Shown: one piece after another, positions 17,574 to 26,521 of the stretch | How the letters are laid out: each line of letters begins with the position of its first letter | Position numbering within the stretch: the stretch's first letter is position 1 | IMG/VR virus record: IMGVR_UViG_3300045912_000306 | Span: 1-56,296 of that record | From: a virus | DNA length: 56,296 nucleotides | Strand: one strand, 5' to 3' | The notes under the pieces: generated by a model | Seen by the model: the letters and a program-made list of their open reading frames with translations, nothing else | Database searches by the model: none | Told to the model about the DNA's origin: nothing | Position numbers and translations under genes: made by a program

Positions 17574-18362
17574 TTATTGAAGCTCACCTCTTTGGAGTGC
17601 CGAGAGAATTTTGTCTCTATTTTCCTCGTACCACCTGCGACCTTCGGGTGATTGCAAAATCCTTGATAAGGACTCTGCGGTTATCTCCCCAGTTTCACCA
17701 GCAGTTGCGGATGACGGCTTCTCCCTAAACGATGAGCTTCCAGCTTTTAAGGCTTGCTTAATAGCCCAATCAATAAGCTCAGCTTCGTGCAGGTCTTTAT
17801 AGGCTGCTTCTGGATTATAAATACCAGTTTTTCTAATATGTTCCATGACAGCTTCCCTATCATATTTAGGTCTGCCATCTTCGCCATTATAAATTCTGCT
17901 AAGGCGATTGTGTTCATCTTCAAGCACCATTTTTGCCTCTAGGTTGCTTATTTCTTCTCGGAGTTGTTGTTTTACATCTTCTTTTGCAACAAACCCCAAG
18001 CCTTTAAGAAATTCTTTCGCTCTAGCAACTTCTGGCGAATCAAACTCAGCCTGACCGCTTGGTTGGACCTGGGAATTTTCTGTATCTTCCTCTAAAGTCC
18101 TTCCTTCCAGCTGTGCTTGTAGGGCTTTATTCTTACGAATAAGCTCGCCAATACGCTGTTGAGCCCTGCTTTTTATAGCGTGCTCGTCATCTACACCACC
18201 AGGTTTAACTGTCGTAGTGTCTTCAAACCCTTCTGTTTCTGTTTTTAACGTCTTGTCTGACGAGAAATTTTCTGTTTCTGGGTTCGGAACTTTGTTGTCA
18301 GTCGGCGCTACTGACGGAGTTGTTTCCTCCTTTTTATCGCCGAGGGTTAAATCTTCATTCAT
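17574..18362 (-). CDS. capsid scaffolding protein
   Basis: 262 aa from ATG 18362, chosen because SD GGGAGGTG lies 7 nt upstream. Acidic and low-complexity N-terminus (1-60), helical coiled coil (about 65-200), basic-acidic C-terminus rich in Glu/Arg, no Cys. This composition and its place between portal and coat protein are those of podoviral scaffolds, which template procapsid assembly and then leave. A long structured leader lies immediately upstream. Confidence 0.8.
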   Translation of the reverse strand: MNEDLTLGDKKEETTPSVAPTDNKVPNPETENFSSDKTLKTETEGFEDTTTVKPGGVDDEHAIKSRAQQRIGELIRKNKALQAQLEGRTLEEDTENSQVQPSGQAEFDSPEVARAKEFLKGLGFVAKEDVKQQLREEISNLEAKMVLEDEHNRLSRIYNGEDGRPKYDREAVMEHIRKTGIYNPEAAYKDLHEAELIDWAIKQALKAGSSSFREKPSSATAGETGEITAESLSRILQSPEGRRWYEENRDKILSALQRGELQ

Positions 18363-18382
18363 AATACTCACCTCCCCTCCCA

Positions 18383-18492
18383 TACCGAGAACGTACTGGG
18401 TTCAAGGTAAGGAAAAAGGTCCAAAGAGATATTGCCAATCCCAGCCTTTGGTAAGCAACAGGAGTGACCTTGAACCCAAAACGTTCCCGGTA
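18383..18492 (-). promoter_or_regulatory. long hairpin leader upstream of the scaffold gene
   Basis: Arms of 26 nt (18383-18408 and 18467-18492) pair with about three mismatches. The 58-nt interior carries a second stem CCAAAG/CTTTGG. The structure ends right at the scaffold SD (GGGAGG...), so it could control translation of scaffold and capsid or stabilise the late mRNA. It is GC-richer than its surroundings. Confidence 0.6.
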
Positions 18493-18544
18493 CGTAAATA
18501 TTAATATGTCAAATGCCCTAAGTTCCTAACTCAAAGGCATGCTA

Positions 18545-18745
18545 TTAACAAATTCCATAAAAATCATTCGAATCGTCAATAATGTCTTGTAATTTGTTAT
18601 TTTGTTTTGATAATGTTATTCTTTTTCCGTATAAATCCATGGGGACAACGTCAAAATAACTATTGAAGCCAGAATGTTGTTTGTTAAAATTATCTATTTG
18701 GTCAGAACTAACTTTAATTTGTATTTTTTGGGACATATTTTTCAT
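18545..18745 (-). CDS. 66-aa protein, unknown
   Basis: MKNMSQKIQIKVSSDQID...; a second in-frame ATG is four codons in. It overlaps the 54-aa gene upstream by 32 bases. No SD. A weak hairpin (ATGCC/GGCAT, about 18514-18541) lies after its stop. No family recognised. Confidence 0.5.
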   Translation of the reverse strand: MKNMSQKIQIKVSSDQIDNFNKQHSGFNSYFDVVPMDLYGKRITLSKQNNKLQDIIDDSNDFYGIC

Positions 18746-18878
18746 AATTTATTACAGTACTAACATAACCATTTTTTTTTGTCAATAGGCGTGGCTTAAT
18801 ACCAAGTATTTTTGCAATGCGAATCTTACTAAAATACTTTGGATATATTCTTCTTCCTTTGTAGTTTTTTCTACTCAT
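18714..18878 (-). CDS. 54-aa basic protein, unknown
   Basis: Begins MSRKNYKGRRIYPKYFSK and is rich in Lys, Arg and Tyr. Its ATG overlaps the stop of the 49-aa gene as TAATG, a translational-coupling arrangement. Probably a small virion or DNA-binding protein; the function is not recognised. Confidence 0.55.
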   Translation of the reverse strand: MSRKNYKGRRIYPKYFSKIRIAKILGIKPRLLTKKNGYVSTVINYEKYVPKNTN

Positions 18879-19027
18879 TATCTTCCAAATCTTGTTTTCA
18901 ATCTCGGTCTTAAAACCCTTTCTTTTCTTAATGGTCTTTTAAAACTAGGCGTAACAACCCTTCCAGTCCTAATAATTCTACCGTACGGGGTTGTTTTTAT
19001 TCCAAACCTTTTAATTAACTGTCTCAT
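18878..19027 (-). CDS. 49-aa basic protein downstream of portal
   Basis: Begins MRQLIKRFGIKTTPYGRI and ends RPRLKTRFGR; about a third of the residues are Lys or Arg. It starts one base after the portal stop, with SD GGGAG inside the portal C-terminal codons. Unknown function; charge suggests nucleic-acid contact. Confidence 0.6.
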   Translation of the reverse strand: MRQLIKRFGIKTTPYGRIIRTGRVVTPSFKRPLRKERVLRPRLKTRFGR

Positions 19028-19028
19028 A

Positions 19029-21185
19029 TTATTCTCCCGTTGTTAAGGGTGGAGTAGGAACCACGCCAGGGACACGGTTACCAGATATCGATGACATACC
19101 TGATGGTGCCATTGGCACAGTAACACTACTGCCACCCATCACGTCCATCGATGCCGTTTCATTATCATTAGCACCCACCATTGACATGTCTGTTAAATTA
19201 CTTACTCCTCCACCAGTAACCTGACCAGATTCCATTAAATTTATGTGTTCACTCATGTGATCAAGGTATAGTACTTTGTTTTTGGTTTTTTCCAATCCAT
19301 CTCTGTGAACAGCAAGATGAAGTTCGTGGTCATCTTCTACCTGAACTGGTTGTGGATTTCCAGCATCCATAAGCTCATTTTCGGCAAGAGCAAGGGACTC
19401 TTCATCAACACCCTTTCTGGCAATCAGCAAATCCTTTGCCATCGGTTGAGACTGTCTTAGCTGAATAAGTCTTTCTCTGCGGGTGTTCTCCGTAATTTCA
19501 TCAACATTTCCGAACTCTAGATGTTCAAGCAATGTCTTTTGGTCTATAGCACCAAGCCTAAACAACTCTTTAAGCTCTTGTTGTCTTGCTTGTTTAGTAT
19601 ATGCCAACCAACTTCCAACAGTTACCCTTACATCGGTATCTGTTCCTATTATGGCAATTGGCAGATTCATTGAACCAAAGGTGTTTTTATTTTTTCTAAT
19701 AAGAGATTTTGCGGTTGGTGATTGATAACCAACAATATAAAAGTAATCTGGTTCTCCTCCCTTTCCAACAACTTTTGCAAGCTTTGCTGTTGTGTAGTGT
19801 TTGGAAATTATTCTAAAAATTTGTCTGGCAGCTCTAATTAAGAAATCTTCCAATGCATCAACAAGGTCATCTTGAGACGTAGCATCTGCCTGCTTTAATT
19901 CTGCAATTCCAACACCAGATTTAACTCCAGCTGGAATTCTACCCAAAGAAACCTCGTGGAGACCACCTATATCCTCAAGATACTGACGCATGTTTGAAAT
20001 CTGTTGGAAAGTTGACATTGGCAATGGTGCTATTGGAAGATTTGTTACAGTATAACCAGGGTTTTTTTCAATTATCTGTCCATTTTCATTAACAACAGAC
20101 CTGACTCCAGAACCTTTATCTATTACAAATCTTCCTCTGGCAAAGAAATGATTATATTCAAAAACATGGCTTTCTAAAGCGTCAAGAACCCTATTGATTG
20201 GCATAATTTGTTTAGCCCAAGACTCACCATATATTTCCAACGGCTGAATATCTGCCTGGAATATTTCATAGTTAAATGTGTCATCATCTGTTAATTCATT
20301 TCTTAGAGGAAACTCTGAATCTTCTGTAAAGGTTACAATCCTAATTTTCACCGTTCCGTCATCCTGATATTCTTTCATTTGAAGTTCATTTAGGATTGTA
20401 TATTCATTTTCATCATTTAGACTGGGTGATGCCTCATCCGCATTTTTAATAGCTCTCATCAGGAATTGTTTGTATTCAGAATTTGCAAGCCTGCTATCAG
20501 CTTTGATTGTCTCTGTATTCTTGTAAATTGGGTTTTTCTTTATTTCTTTTAGAGGCTTTCTAACAGATTTAATGACATATTGGGCTTCTTCAAAAGAGGT
20601 TGCGTTTGGGTCAATATACAAATCAAACGGGTCAACTACTCTTATAGAAACCTCTCCCTCTCCTCCATTTGCTGTTTGGTCCCAATCAAATTGCCATATT
20701 CCGATAGAAGTATAAAGTCCATGGTAGATTATTTCTTTTAATTTTCTCTTTAACAATAATTTTTCATATAAATAATCAAGCGTTTTTTCACTATATTTGG
20801 CGTTTTCTTTTGCTGATTCTGTTGTCTTGTTTGGGAGACATTCCCATTTTGGTCTAAAAGAAGTGACCTGATTTCTAATTGCTCTTGCCTGTGCCCACAT
20901 CAGGTTAATTGGAATCCTAACCTTTGTCTTTGTTCCAAGAACAAAGGTGCTGTTTACTCTATTAAATTTTGCAAAGTGGTATCCTCGCAGGTAAAGATTT
21001 CTCACCAACCACTCCCAGTCATATTGCCTTCTTGCCGCCTGTGCGGAAGCAAGAAGTTTTTTTGCCATAAGAACAATGTTTTTTTCTTTTTCAATTTTCG
21101 ACTGAAGCTCCTTTACTTCATCAGAAATCTTTTTGTCTTTCTTTTTGTCGCTATCGCCTATTATCTTTGGTTTTCTTGTTGCCAT
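19029..21185 (-). CDS. portal protein (P22-like)
   Basis: 718 aa, the size of P22-type portals. Visible family features: N-terminal helical wing with WLVRNLYLRGYHF; YSEKTLDYLYEK; WQFDWDQTA; DPFDLYIDPNATSFEEAQY (the conserved portal core beginning at about residue 180); a MPINRVLDALESHVFEYNHF segment; a long C-terminal helix with RQQELKELFRLG; and a Gly/Thr/Ser-rich tail. It forms the dodecameric DNA channel at the capsid vertex, partners with terminase, and receives the adaptor. No SD is present before the ATG; it overlaps the leader of the 101-aa gene. Confidence 0.92.
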   Translation of the reverse strand: MATRKPKIIGDSDKKKDKKISDEVKELQSKIEKEKNIVLMAKKLLASAQAARRQYDWEWLVRNLYLRGYHFAKFNRVNSTFVLGTKTKVRIPINLMWAQARAIRNQVTSFRPKWECLPNKTTESAKENAKYSEKTLDYLYEKLLLKRKLKEIIYHGLYTSIGIWQFDWDQTANGGEGEVSIRVVDPFDLYIDPNATSFEEAQYVIKSVRKPLKEIKKNPIYKNTETIKADSRLANSEYKQFLMRAIKNADEASPSLNDENEYTILNELQMKEYQDDGTVKIRIVTFTEDSEFPLRNELTDDDTFNYEIFQADIQPLEIYGESWAKQIMPINRVLDALESHVFEYNHFFARGRFVIDKGSGVRSVVNENGQIIEKNPGYTVTNLPIAPLPMSTFQQISNMRQYLEDIGGLHEVSLGRIPAGVKSGVGIAELKQADATSQDDLVDALEDFLIRAARQIFRIISKHYTTAKLAKVVGKGGEPDYFYIVGYQSPTAKSLIRKNKNTFGSMNLPIAIIGTDTDVRVTVGSWLAYTKQARQQELKELFRLGAIDQKTLLEHLEFGNVDEITENTRRERLIQLRQSQPMAKDLLIARKGVDEESLALAENELMDAGNPQPVQVEDDHELHLAVHRDGLEKTKNKVLYLDHMSEHINLMESGQVTGGGVSNLTDMSMVGANDNETASMDVMGGSSVTVPMAPSGMSSISGNRVPGVVPTPPLTTGE

Positions 21186-21190
21186 ATTTA

Positions 21191-21496
21191 TTATTTTTCA
21201 GCCCTAGCCCTAGCTTCTGCTGGGGTTTCAGGGCTCCCCTCATATTCTATCTTAAATTCTTTAGGAATTTCCATAAAAGGAATTTCTCCAAGCATAATTT
21301 CATTAGGATTGTCGTTTGTTATTTGGTTTTCCTCTGGTTTTTCTCTTTTAACAAGAGGTTCTTTAATTATCTTTTGAACAACAGGAGACTTGATTTTGTT
21401 TTCAAGTTCCCTGATATGAAGGTCGTGTTCCCTCTCTCTCCACACGAGAAAACCCAACAAAAAGACAATTACAACCAATAAAATTATTTCAGTCAT
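21191..21496 (-). CDS. membrane-anchored small protein next to portal
   Basis: 101 aa. Residues 3-18 form a hydrophobic helix (EIILLVVIVFLLGFLVW), followed by a charged helix and a Pro/Glu-rich tail ending in PETPAEARARAEK. Single-pass membrane protein, N-in or signal anchor. Unknown role; it lies between terminase and portal, where one would not expect a lysis gene. Confidence 0.6.
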   Translation of the reverse strand: MTEIILLVVIVFLLGFLVWREREHDLHIRELENKIKSPVVQKIIKEPLVKREKPEENQITNDNPNEIMLGEIPFMEIPKEFKIEYEGSPETPAEARARAEK

Positions 21497-21497
21497 A

Positions 21498-21740
21498 TTA
21501 AATAATTAAATAAGAATCCATGTCATCAATTATTGAATCTGCCAAATTTTTGCTGTTTGAACCTTTTTTGTTTTTAATGGCATCGGGGAGCGTCTCAACA
21601 AAAGACCTAATATCATTTATTTTTTCTTCTTTTGTTTTTCCTGAAAAATTTTGGAGAATTTCATAAACATCTTGTCTAGTAACTTTACCAGCTGATTCAA
21701 TATCGGATTTAATTTGGGCAAGGCTTCTATAATCTAACAT
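21498..21740 (-). CDS. 80-aa helical protein, unknown
   Basis: Starts MLDYRSLAQIKSDIES; helical and charged. A promoter with a perfect extended -10 (TGCTATAAT) is 18 bases upstream, directly after the small terminase stop, so this gene heads the portal-capsid unit. A short SD (AAGG) is present. Confidence 0.55.
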   Translation of the reverse strand: MLDYRSLAQIKSDIESAGKVTRQDVYEILQNFSGKTKEEKINDIRSFVETLPDAIKNKKGSNSKNLADSIIDDMDSYLII

Positions 21741-21757
21741 ACCTTAATCAAACTAAC

Positions 21758-21779
21758 ATTATAGCACATTATTTGTCAA
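21758..21779 (-). promoter_or_regulatory. extended -10 promoter before the portal unit
   Basis: TGCTATAAT (21766-21758) with the TGn extension. A TTGACA (21779-21774) lies only 10 nt upstream, too close to serve as its -35 box; the extended -10 may suffice. Confidence 0.5.
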
Positions 21780-22319
21780 TTATTTTTTGACACCAGCATT
21801 TTCCAGCACTTGAACATCTTCTACCTCTTCTTGCACGGGTTGAGTAAGCTTTTTTAAATCTTCGTCTGTAATTCCTTTAATGCCAATAATTGTAATGTTT
21901 TGCTGTTGTGGTTGAACTTTTTCGCTCCAATCTTCAATTGATTGTAACCAAAGCTTTACTTCAGCAGCCTCACCACGAGTAGATGCATTTCTAAATAAAC
22001 CATAAATAACATCACTTGTTTTATCTTTAGCCCATTCTCTACGGAAGCTAGCAACCATTTCCCAAAACTTTTGTTTTCTTTTCCATATAGATAAAGTTGC
22101 TTCTGTTACTCCCCATTTTTTAGCCCATTCTTTTTGTGTTTTTGGTTCCCTAAGTGGAGTTGGTAAAGACGCCCATTTGCAATATTCATAAAATAACTCC
22201 AATTTACGCATTGGATATTTTTCATGAGGACGACCACGTTGAGAACTAACAATTTTAACCTTTAATGGAAAGGCATATCTGCTAATAGGCATTCTCTTAT
22301 ATTTCTTAATTTTGGGCAT
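21780..22319 (-). CDS. small terminase subunit
   Basis: 179 aa. An N-terminal basic segment is followed by a helix-turn-helix (KTQKEWAKKWGVTEATLSIWKR, about residues 60-82), then the family phrase DVIYGLFRNASTRGEAAEVKLWLQ and an acidic C-terminus. It recognises the packaging site and loads the large subunit, encoded two genes upstream. It overlaps the 70-aa gene by 14 bases. Confidence 0.82.
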   Translation of the reverse strand: MPKIKKYKRMPISRYAFPLKVKIVSSQRGRPHEKYPMRKLELFYEYCKWASLPTPLREPKTQKEWAKKWGVTEATLSIWKRKQKFWEMVASFRREWAKDKTSDVIYGLFRNASTRGEAAEVKLWLQSIEDWSEKVQPQQQNITIIGIKGITDEDLKKLTQPVQEEVEDVQVLENAGVKK

Positions 22320-22518
22320 TTTGTTTATCTTGTCTTACAGACACCTCCTCAGAAAAGGTTACAACTTGAACTTTACCGTGTTTAATCAAAATTTTCAAGT
22401 TAACAGCACCAAAACCATATGTGGTAGCAATTTGTTTTATTCTACCGTCCATAACCTTAACAATATCAGACCAAAATTCTAGTGGCTGAAATAATTCTTC
22501 TTTAAGTTTATTCTCCAT
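22306..22518 (-). CDS. 70-aa protein between the terminase genes, unknown
   Basis: Begins MENKLKEELFQPLEF; contains IVKVMDGRIKQIATTYGFG and a basic-acidic C-terminus. It overlaps both terminase genes (14 bases downstream, 11 upstream), so it is firmly part of the packaging operon. No family recognised. Confidence 0.6.
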   Translation of the reverse strand: MENKLKEELFQPLEFWSDIVKVMDGRIKQIATTYGFGAVNLKILIKHGKVQVVTFSEEVSVRQDKQNAQN

Positions 22519-23950
22519 AGAATTGTCCTAATACAGGATCTCCTTCCTTATCTAACGGTTTAGCAAAAATGCTTTCACTATCTTCTTCGTTAAAGAAACT
22601 TCTTCTCATAACAACTTCTTCTTTTTTAGGCGTTGACGGCCATCTTGTCATTATCATATATCTTAGAGCATCAACTGTGTGATCATCAATATCTGCCGTC
22701 TTTTCAAGAGGATTCCTTCCAGAAAAAGTATTAACTTTTCTCCAATGATATTTTGTTATTTCATCAATTGTTTTTACACAATTTCTAAATATAAATAATT
22801 TGGGAGCACCAAGTTTGTCTTTAATAATTGGGTGCGGTCTATCTGGAATAACCTTTAGATATTCTTTAATTCTGTTTATGCTAGCCGACACATCATTATT
22901 TCCTGGAACTGGGTACAACCCACAATCGTTATATTCCTGAATAACAGAAAAAGGGAATCCGTCTTTCTCTCTTGTCTTTGCTTGAGTTGATGGGTCAATA
23001 ACTATTAAAGATATTTTTTGTCTTCCAGTAATTTCTTTTATTTTTCTTGCGTGATAAGAAACTGGTTTTCCAGCTTCGTAGTGCTCATTGTATATGAACA
23101 AATTTCCCTCTTTATCAATAGCGCCCCACAAAGCAGCTGTTGGATTAACAAGACCATGATCGATAGATATTATTTTTTCCCAAGAATCTGGTATATCAAA
23201 TGGGTCTATAACATGAACTTTCTTATCAAATTCAAGAAAGACTTGCCCCTCAAACACGTCCCAAGAACCATACAAATATCTTTTAATCATTTCTGGCGAA
23301 TAAGAAGACTCCATTGATTTTATATATTCTTCAGGAAGATTTTTCTTGTTGTCGTAAGTTGTCGCTTCAACATAGAAAGAGTTTTTTAATTTATCTGGGC
23401 TGTCTGGATGAAAGTTTTTCCACAACCAATTATGACCAGCTGGGTTACAAATAAGAAAACCATACCTTCTTGGAACTTCATTTTTTCTCAAACGGGATTG
23501 CAAAATACTAAAAACTGTTTCTGGAATTTCCTCTGCTTGGTCAATGGCAAACCAACCAAGATTAAGTGAGAGTAGTTCTTTTTCTGAAATGCTATCAAGA
23601 TGTCTAAATATTATTTCAGAACCATTATAAAGTTTGAGATAATTTTCTGATTTATTCCACACGCCACCATTTTCTGGAGCATACCAATCTGAAGGGCAAA
23701 AATCAAAAAATGTTTTTTGTGTTGTATCTCTAAGTTCTGGATAAGTCAATCTTCCTATCAAACCAAAATTACCGGGCATTATTTGAGATATAAGAATTGC
23801 TTTCATAACTAAGGCAACTGTTTTTCCAGAACCAAAACCACCAGAAAACAAAGAAAAAGTGTGATTGTCAAAAACAAACTTCTTTTGCGGTTCAAGAAGT
23901 TCAATATGTTTTAAATTTGACAGCGTGATGTCTTTTTTTATTTCTTCCAT
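22508..23950 (-). CDS. terL: large terminase subunit
   Basis: 480 aa. ATPase domain with Walker A GGFGSGKT (37-44) and Walker B FAIDQAEE (D137, E140). The C-terminal RNase-H-like nuclease shows acidic residues in IISIDHGLV, LIVIDPS and DDHTVDAL. It pumps DNA into the prohead through the portal and cuts the concatemer. It overlaps the 93-aa gene upstream and the 70-aa gene downstream. Confidence 0.94.
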   Translation of the reverse strand: MEEIKKDITLSNLKHIELLEPQKKFVFDNHTFSLFSGGFGSGKTVALVMKAILISQIMPGNFGLIGRLTYPELRDTTQKTFFDFCPSDWYAPENGGVWNKSENYLKLYNGSEIIFRHLDSISEKELLSLNLGWFAIDQAEEIPETVFSILQSRLRKNEVPRRYGFLICNPAGHNWLWKNFHPDSPDKLKNSFYVEATTYDNKKNLPEEYIKSMESSYSPEMIKRYLYGSWDVFEGQVFLEFDKKVHVIDPFDIPDSWEKIISIDHGLVNPTAALWGAIDKEGNLFIYNEHYEAGKPVSYHARKIKEITGRQKISLIVIDPSTQAKTREKDGFPFSVIQEYNDCGLYPVPGNNDVSASINRIKEYLKVIPDRPHPIIKDKLGAPKLFIFRNCVKTIDEITKYHWRKVNTFSGRNPLEKTADIDDHTVDALRYMIMTRWPSTPKKEEVVMRRSFFNEEDSESIFAKPLDKEGDPVLGQFYGE

Positions 23951-24219
23951 ATTTTTTCAACCTTTTTTCTAAACTCCTCCCACTTTTCATCTGAAACCAG
24001 CTCCTCTTTCTTTTCTCCAGCTTCTAATTGATTTTTTATTTGTTTTGAATGCAAAACAACGCTTTCTATATGAGAAATCGAAATTATATCACCCCTAAAA
24101 GTCTTAAACCACCTATCCCCATTCTTCATTGCTATTTCAAGTTTAGATTTTTCTACCTCGTTAATAACAAACTCTTTTCTATTAATGGTAATAATCCATT
24201 GTTCTTTATTCTGAAGCAT
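23938..24219 (-). CDS. 93-aa protein upstream of terL, unknown
   Basis: Short beta-rich N-terminus (WIITINRKEFVINEVEKS) with a phrase DRWFKTFRGDIISISHIESV resembling small ligand- or DNA-binding beta domains, then a charged C-terminal helix ending in KWEEFRKKVEKIWKK. It overlaps both neighbours by about 13 bases. No family recognised. Confidence 0.6.
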   Translation of the reverse strand: MLQNKEQWIITINRKEFVINEVEKSKLEIAMKNGDRWFKTFRGDIISISHIESVVLHSKQIKNQLEAGEKKEELVSDEKWEEFRKKVEKIWKK

Positions 24220-24895
24220 CGATAAATCCCCCTTTCTTAATTCTAAACCTTTCTTTTTCGATTATTTTAATGGCATCTTTTTTTACAAAGTTTCTAAGAG
24301 CCGCCAGATAATTCTTGTAACGCCTTCCCGTACTTTCACAATAATTTATTAAATCATCTAATTTGCTTTTAACAAACGACAAAGGTACTTTGTAGTTCTC
24401 TGATATTTTAATAAGATCTTCTTCTGTTATGTCTTTAAGTGATTTTTGGTGGTTGTATATATTATTAATAATATGTGTTTCCTTCTTATGTGTATCCTTA
24501 ATAGGTCTGTAGTGTCCTGTGGTTTGGTCTGAAATGTCCTGTGGTTTTTCCAGAGGACTCTCATGTCCTGTGGGTTTCCAAACACTTTTATCAAGAAGAA
24601 AATATGTATTTCTAAGCCACTTTCCATCAGACGACCTTGTCTTCTCATAGTGAATTATGTTATATTCCCGAAGCTTCTTAATAGCCCTCTGGACTGTTTT
24701 AGTTGAAATTCCGTGTTCCTCTGCTATTAGTTTTAATGAAGGAAAACACTGTTGCGTCTTATCTGAGTGTCTGCAAAGTGAAATATAAACTGCTGTAGTT
24801 GCAAGCCCCATGTGTTTTGCATAAATACTCAAATACAAATCGTCTACTTGAAATTTCTCTTTTTGTCTTAAATCTCTGATAGTTAAGGCACGCAT
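24206..24895 (-). CDS. winged-helix (HTH_36-type) replication or regulatory protein
   Basis: 229 aa from the ATG at 24895; a TTG six codons earlier would overlap the mRNA start. The N-terminal winged helix (about 25-100) contains TAVYISLCRHSDKTQQCFPSLK and the recognition helix STKTVQRAIKKLREYNII. A Thr/His-rich linker and a C-terminal helical domain (about 155-225, LDDLINYCESTGRRYKNYLAAL) follow, an arrangement seen in phage replication initiators. Its place at the head of the terminase operon also fits a late regulator. No SD; strong promoter upstream. Confidence 0.7.
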   Translation of the reverse strand: MRALTIRDLRQKEKFQVDDLYLSIYAKHMGLATTAVYISLCRHSDKTQQCFPSLKLIAEEHGISTKTVQRAIKKLREYNIIHYEKTRSSDGKWLRNTYFLLDKSVWKPTGHESPLEKPQDISDQTTGHYRPIKDTHKKETHIINNIYNHQKSLKDITEEDLIKISENYKVPLSFVKSKLDDLINYCESTGRRYKNYLAALRNFVKKDAIKIIEKERFRIKKGGFIDASE

Positions 24896-24912
24896 ATTGT
24901 TATTTTTAGACA

Positions 24913-24941
24913 AATATAGACCGTTTTTATTATTTTGTCAA
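24913..24941 (-). promoter_or_regulatory. strong sigma70-type promoter for the terminase operon
   Basis: TTGACA (24941-24936), exact 17-nt spacer, TATATT (24918-24913). The ATG lies 17 nt beyond the -10 box, giving a leader of about 10 nt with no SD. Confidence 0.8.
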
Positions 24942-25002
24942 GCATTTTGATTGTGTGTTTCTACCATCTGTATTTTTTGTGTATGTGGTGTCAATATCCA
25001 AA

Positions 25003-25251
25003 CTAAGGCAACGTTGGATTTTCGTCTGGGTGAAAAATCAAAACTGCAGTATTTCCGTTTCTAATTTCTTTTTTAATTATTCCCCAACCCACAAAAGCAC
25101 TGCCCAAACTTTCATCTCCAAGAAAAATTTCCTCGTAATCATCAGGTTTTAAATCAATTTGGTAGTCTGGGTTTGTCAGTCTTGCAACAACAAAATTCTT
25201 TCTTGGACAACCCTCTGAAACTCCAAGAATTAAATTAGGCCTTTCTTTCAT
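25003..25251 (-). CDS. 82-aa protein, unknown
   Basis: Start taken as the ATG at 25251 (MKERPNLILGVSEG); a TTG start would add 11 residues. Beta-rich with an acidic stretch (LKPDDYEEIFLGDESLG) and GWGIIKKEI. It is the last gene of the lysis-associated unit. No family recognised. Its upstream gap (25252-25325) holds a small stem CCACC/GGTGG and nothing else I can name. Confidence 0.5.
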   Translation of the reverse strand: MKERPNLILGVSEGCPRKNFVVARLTNPDYQIDLKPDDYEEIFLGDESLGSAFVGWGIIKKEIRNGNTAVLIFHPDENPTLP

Positions 25252-25325
25252 GGCTAAAGCTGGCTTGAGTGGGTATGGATTCAATCCATGCCACCCTGCT
25301 TGTAGGTGGTCCTACACAGCCCCAG

Positions 25326-26288
25326 CTAACTTAGGTTATTCCAATTTTTAACCGCTTTCAAGATGTCTGACAAAACCTCAACGGATTTTTCGTCTTTGTA
25401 AATTAAAACTGAAGCCCCATACATTTCATTGGGAGTTTGTCTTACAAATCCTTGCCTGTCTCCGTATTCATCTCCTGTCTTGTAAGGTCCAATAGAGATG
25501 TGGGTTATCATTCTTGAACCACCAAAAGTTCTAATTGCTTCTTGGGCTATTTGTTTTTGGTGGGTATGGGCAGACACATAAATATCCGCTCCCTGTAAAT
25601 TGAATCTAGCTTCTCTAAAAGTGGGGTGGTTCTTATTATACATACTATGACCTCGCATTTTATGTGCCACAACTAATTTATAAATTTGGTCTCCTACTTC
25701 AATCTCTACTTCTCCCGTTCCTCTTATATAGGGTGCACCTGAAACCTCATAAAGGATTGAGTATGGGTCTTGCCCTGTTTTTGAAGCCCACTTCGAACAA
25801 TGCTCCCCGCTTACACCAAACAAAATCTTTCCCCTCATTTCTCTAAATAAAGCTCTTAAAAACTGATGTTGCTCATTTAAGTTAGCTGATTGTTCCGCCT
25901 GTGATGTTCCACCCCAATAAATCCCGTCGAGTAAATCTCCCATAAAAACTACATAATGGTTGGGTGAGTTTTTGATTGCTGTTAATTCTTGGTTAATTCT
26001 TTTATAATCCGTATCTGGGTGTCCGTAATGTAAATCTCCCATAAAGTGAATTACCGAAGTGTTAAAAAGTCTAATTCCTAATTTTCCCTCTTTAATGGGT
26101 GAAATCTCCTTCATCATTTCTGCTCTTTTTTGTGCTTGCTGAAGTAATTTATTGAGGTCGGGAGGAGATATTAGAGGGGTAGTATAAACTGGTGGCAACT
26201 CCCCATTCAGAGCCATTTCTCTTTTAATCTGGTCATGGCTCTTGAATGAATTTTCATTTGGGCTGGTAAAAATTCCGAATTCTTTCAT
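25326..26288 (-). CDS. calcineurin-like metallophosphoesterase
   Basis: 320 aa. Metal-binding motifs in order: GDLHYG (D-x-H), VVFMGDLLDG (GD), SGEHCSKW (a GNH-E-like motif with E for N), AHKMRGHS (H) and VSAHTHQKQ (the GH-x-H equivalent). The set is complete enough for a two-metal phosphodiesterase or phosphatase, though the GEH variant is unusual. Substrate unknown: cyclic or oligonucleotide signals, DNA ends and RNA are all possible. It overlaps the 78-aa gene by 4 bases. Confidence 0.85.
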   Translation of the reverse strand: MKEFGIFTSPNENSFKSHDQIKREMALNGELPPVYTTPLISPPDLNKLLQQAQKRAEMMKEISPIKEGKLGIRLFNTSVIHFMGDLHYGHPDTDYKRINQELTAIKNSPNHYVVFMGDLLDGIYWGGTSQAEQSANLNEQHQFLRALFREMRGKILFGVSGEHCSKWASKTGQDPYSILYEVSGAPYIRGTGEVEIEVGDQIYKLVVAHKMRGHSMYNKNHPTFREARFNLQGADIYVSAHTHQKQIAQEAIRTFGGSRMITHISIGPYKTGDEYGDRQGFVRQTPNEMYGASVLIYKDEKSVEVLSDILKAVKNWNNLS

Positions 26289-26521
26289 CGTCCTTGTACA
26301 ATTCTAATTTCGTGATTTGGGAACTTTTTGTCATGCTCGGTTGCGATTTTCATAGCTTCATTTAATTGGGATTCTGATAACTCTGGGGCTTCTTCTCCAT
26401 ATCCGTTATGAGCTTGGTAAATTATCTTTTCTCCAAAGTGAGGACTTCTGCAATCATCGTGCGTACACATTACTTCAATAAATGTTGCCCCTAAATTTAG
26501 GTATTCTCTATCTCGTATCAT
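26285..26521 (-). CDS. 78-aa Cys/His-containing protein, unknown
   Basis: Contains CTHDDC and several His residues (HFGEK, AHNGYG, EHDKK), so it may bind a metal. It precedes the metallophosphoesterase with an ATGA overlap and may be its partner. No family recognised. Confidence 0.55.
   Translation of the reverse strand: MIRDREYLNLGATFIEVMCTHDDCRSPHFGEKIIYQAHNGYGEEAPELSESQLNEAMKIATEHDKKFPNHEIRIVQGR

Noticed and set aside
18217-18504. Plus-strand 95-codon frame over the scaffold leader
   Set aside because: It runs opposite to the operon, covers a stem, and has no SD.
25130-25160. CTGATGA matches resembling a hammerhead ribozyme core (also near 33470, 44985, 47785, 53757)
   Set aside because: All are in coding sequence for Asp-Asp/Glu runs, and none has matching stems II and III and GAAA.
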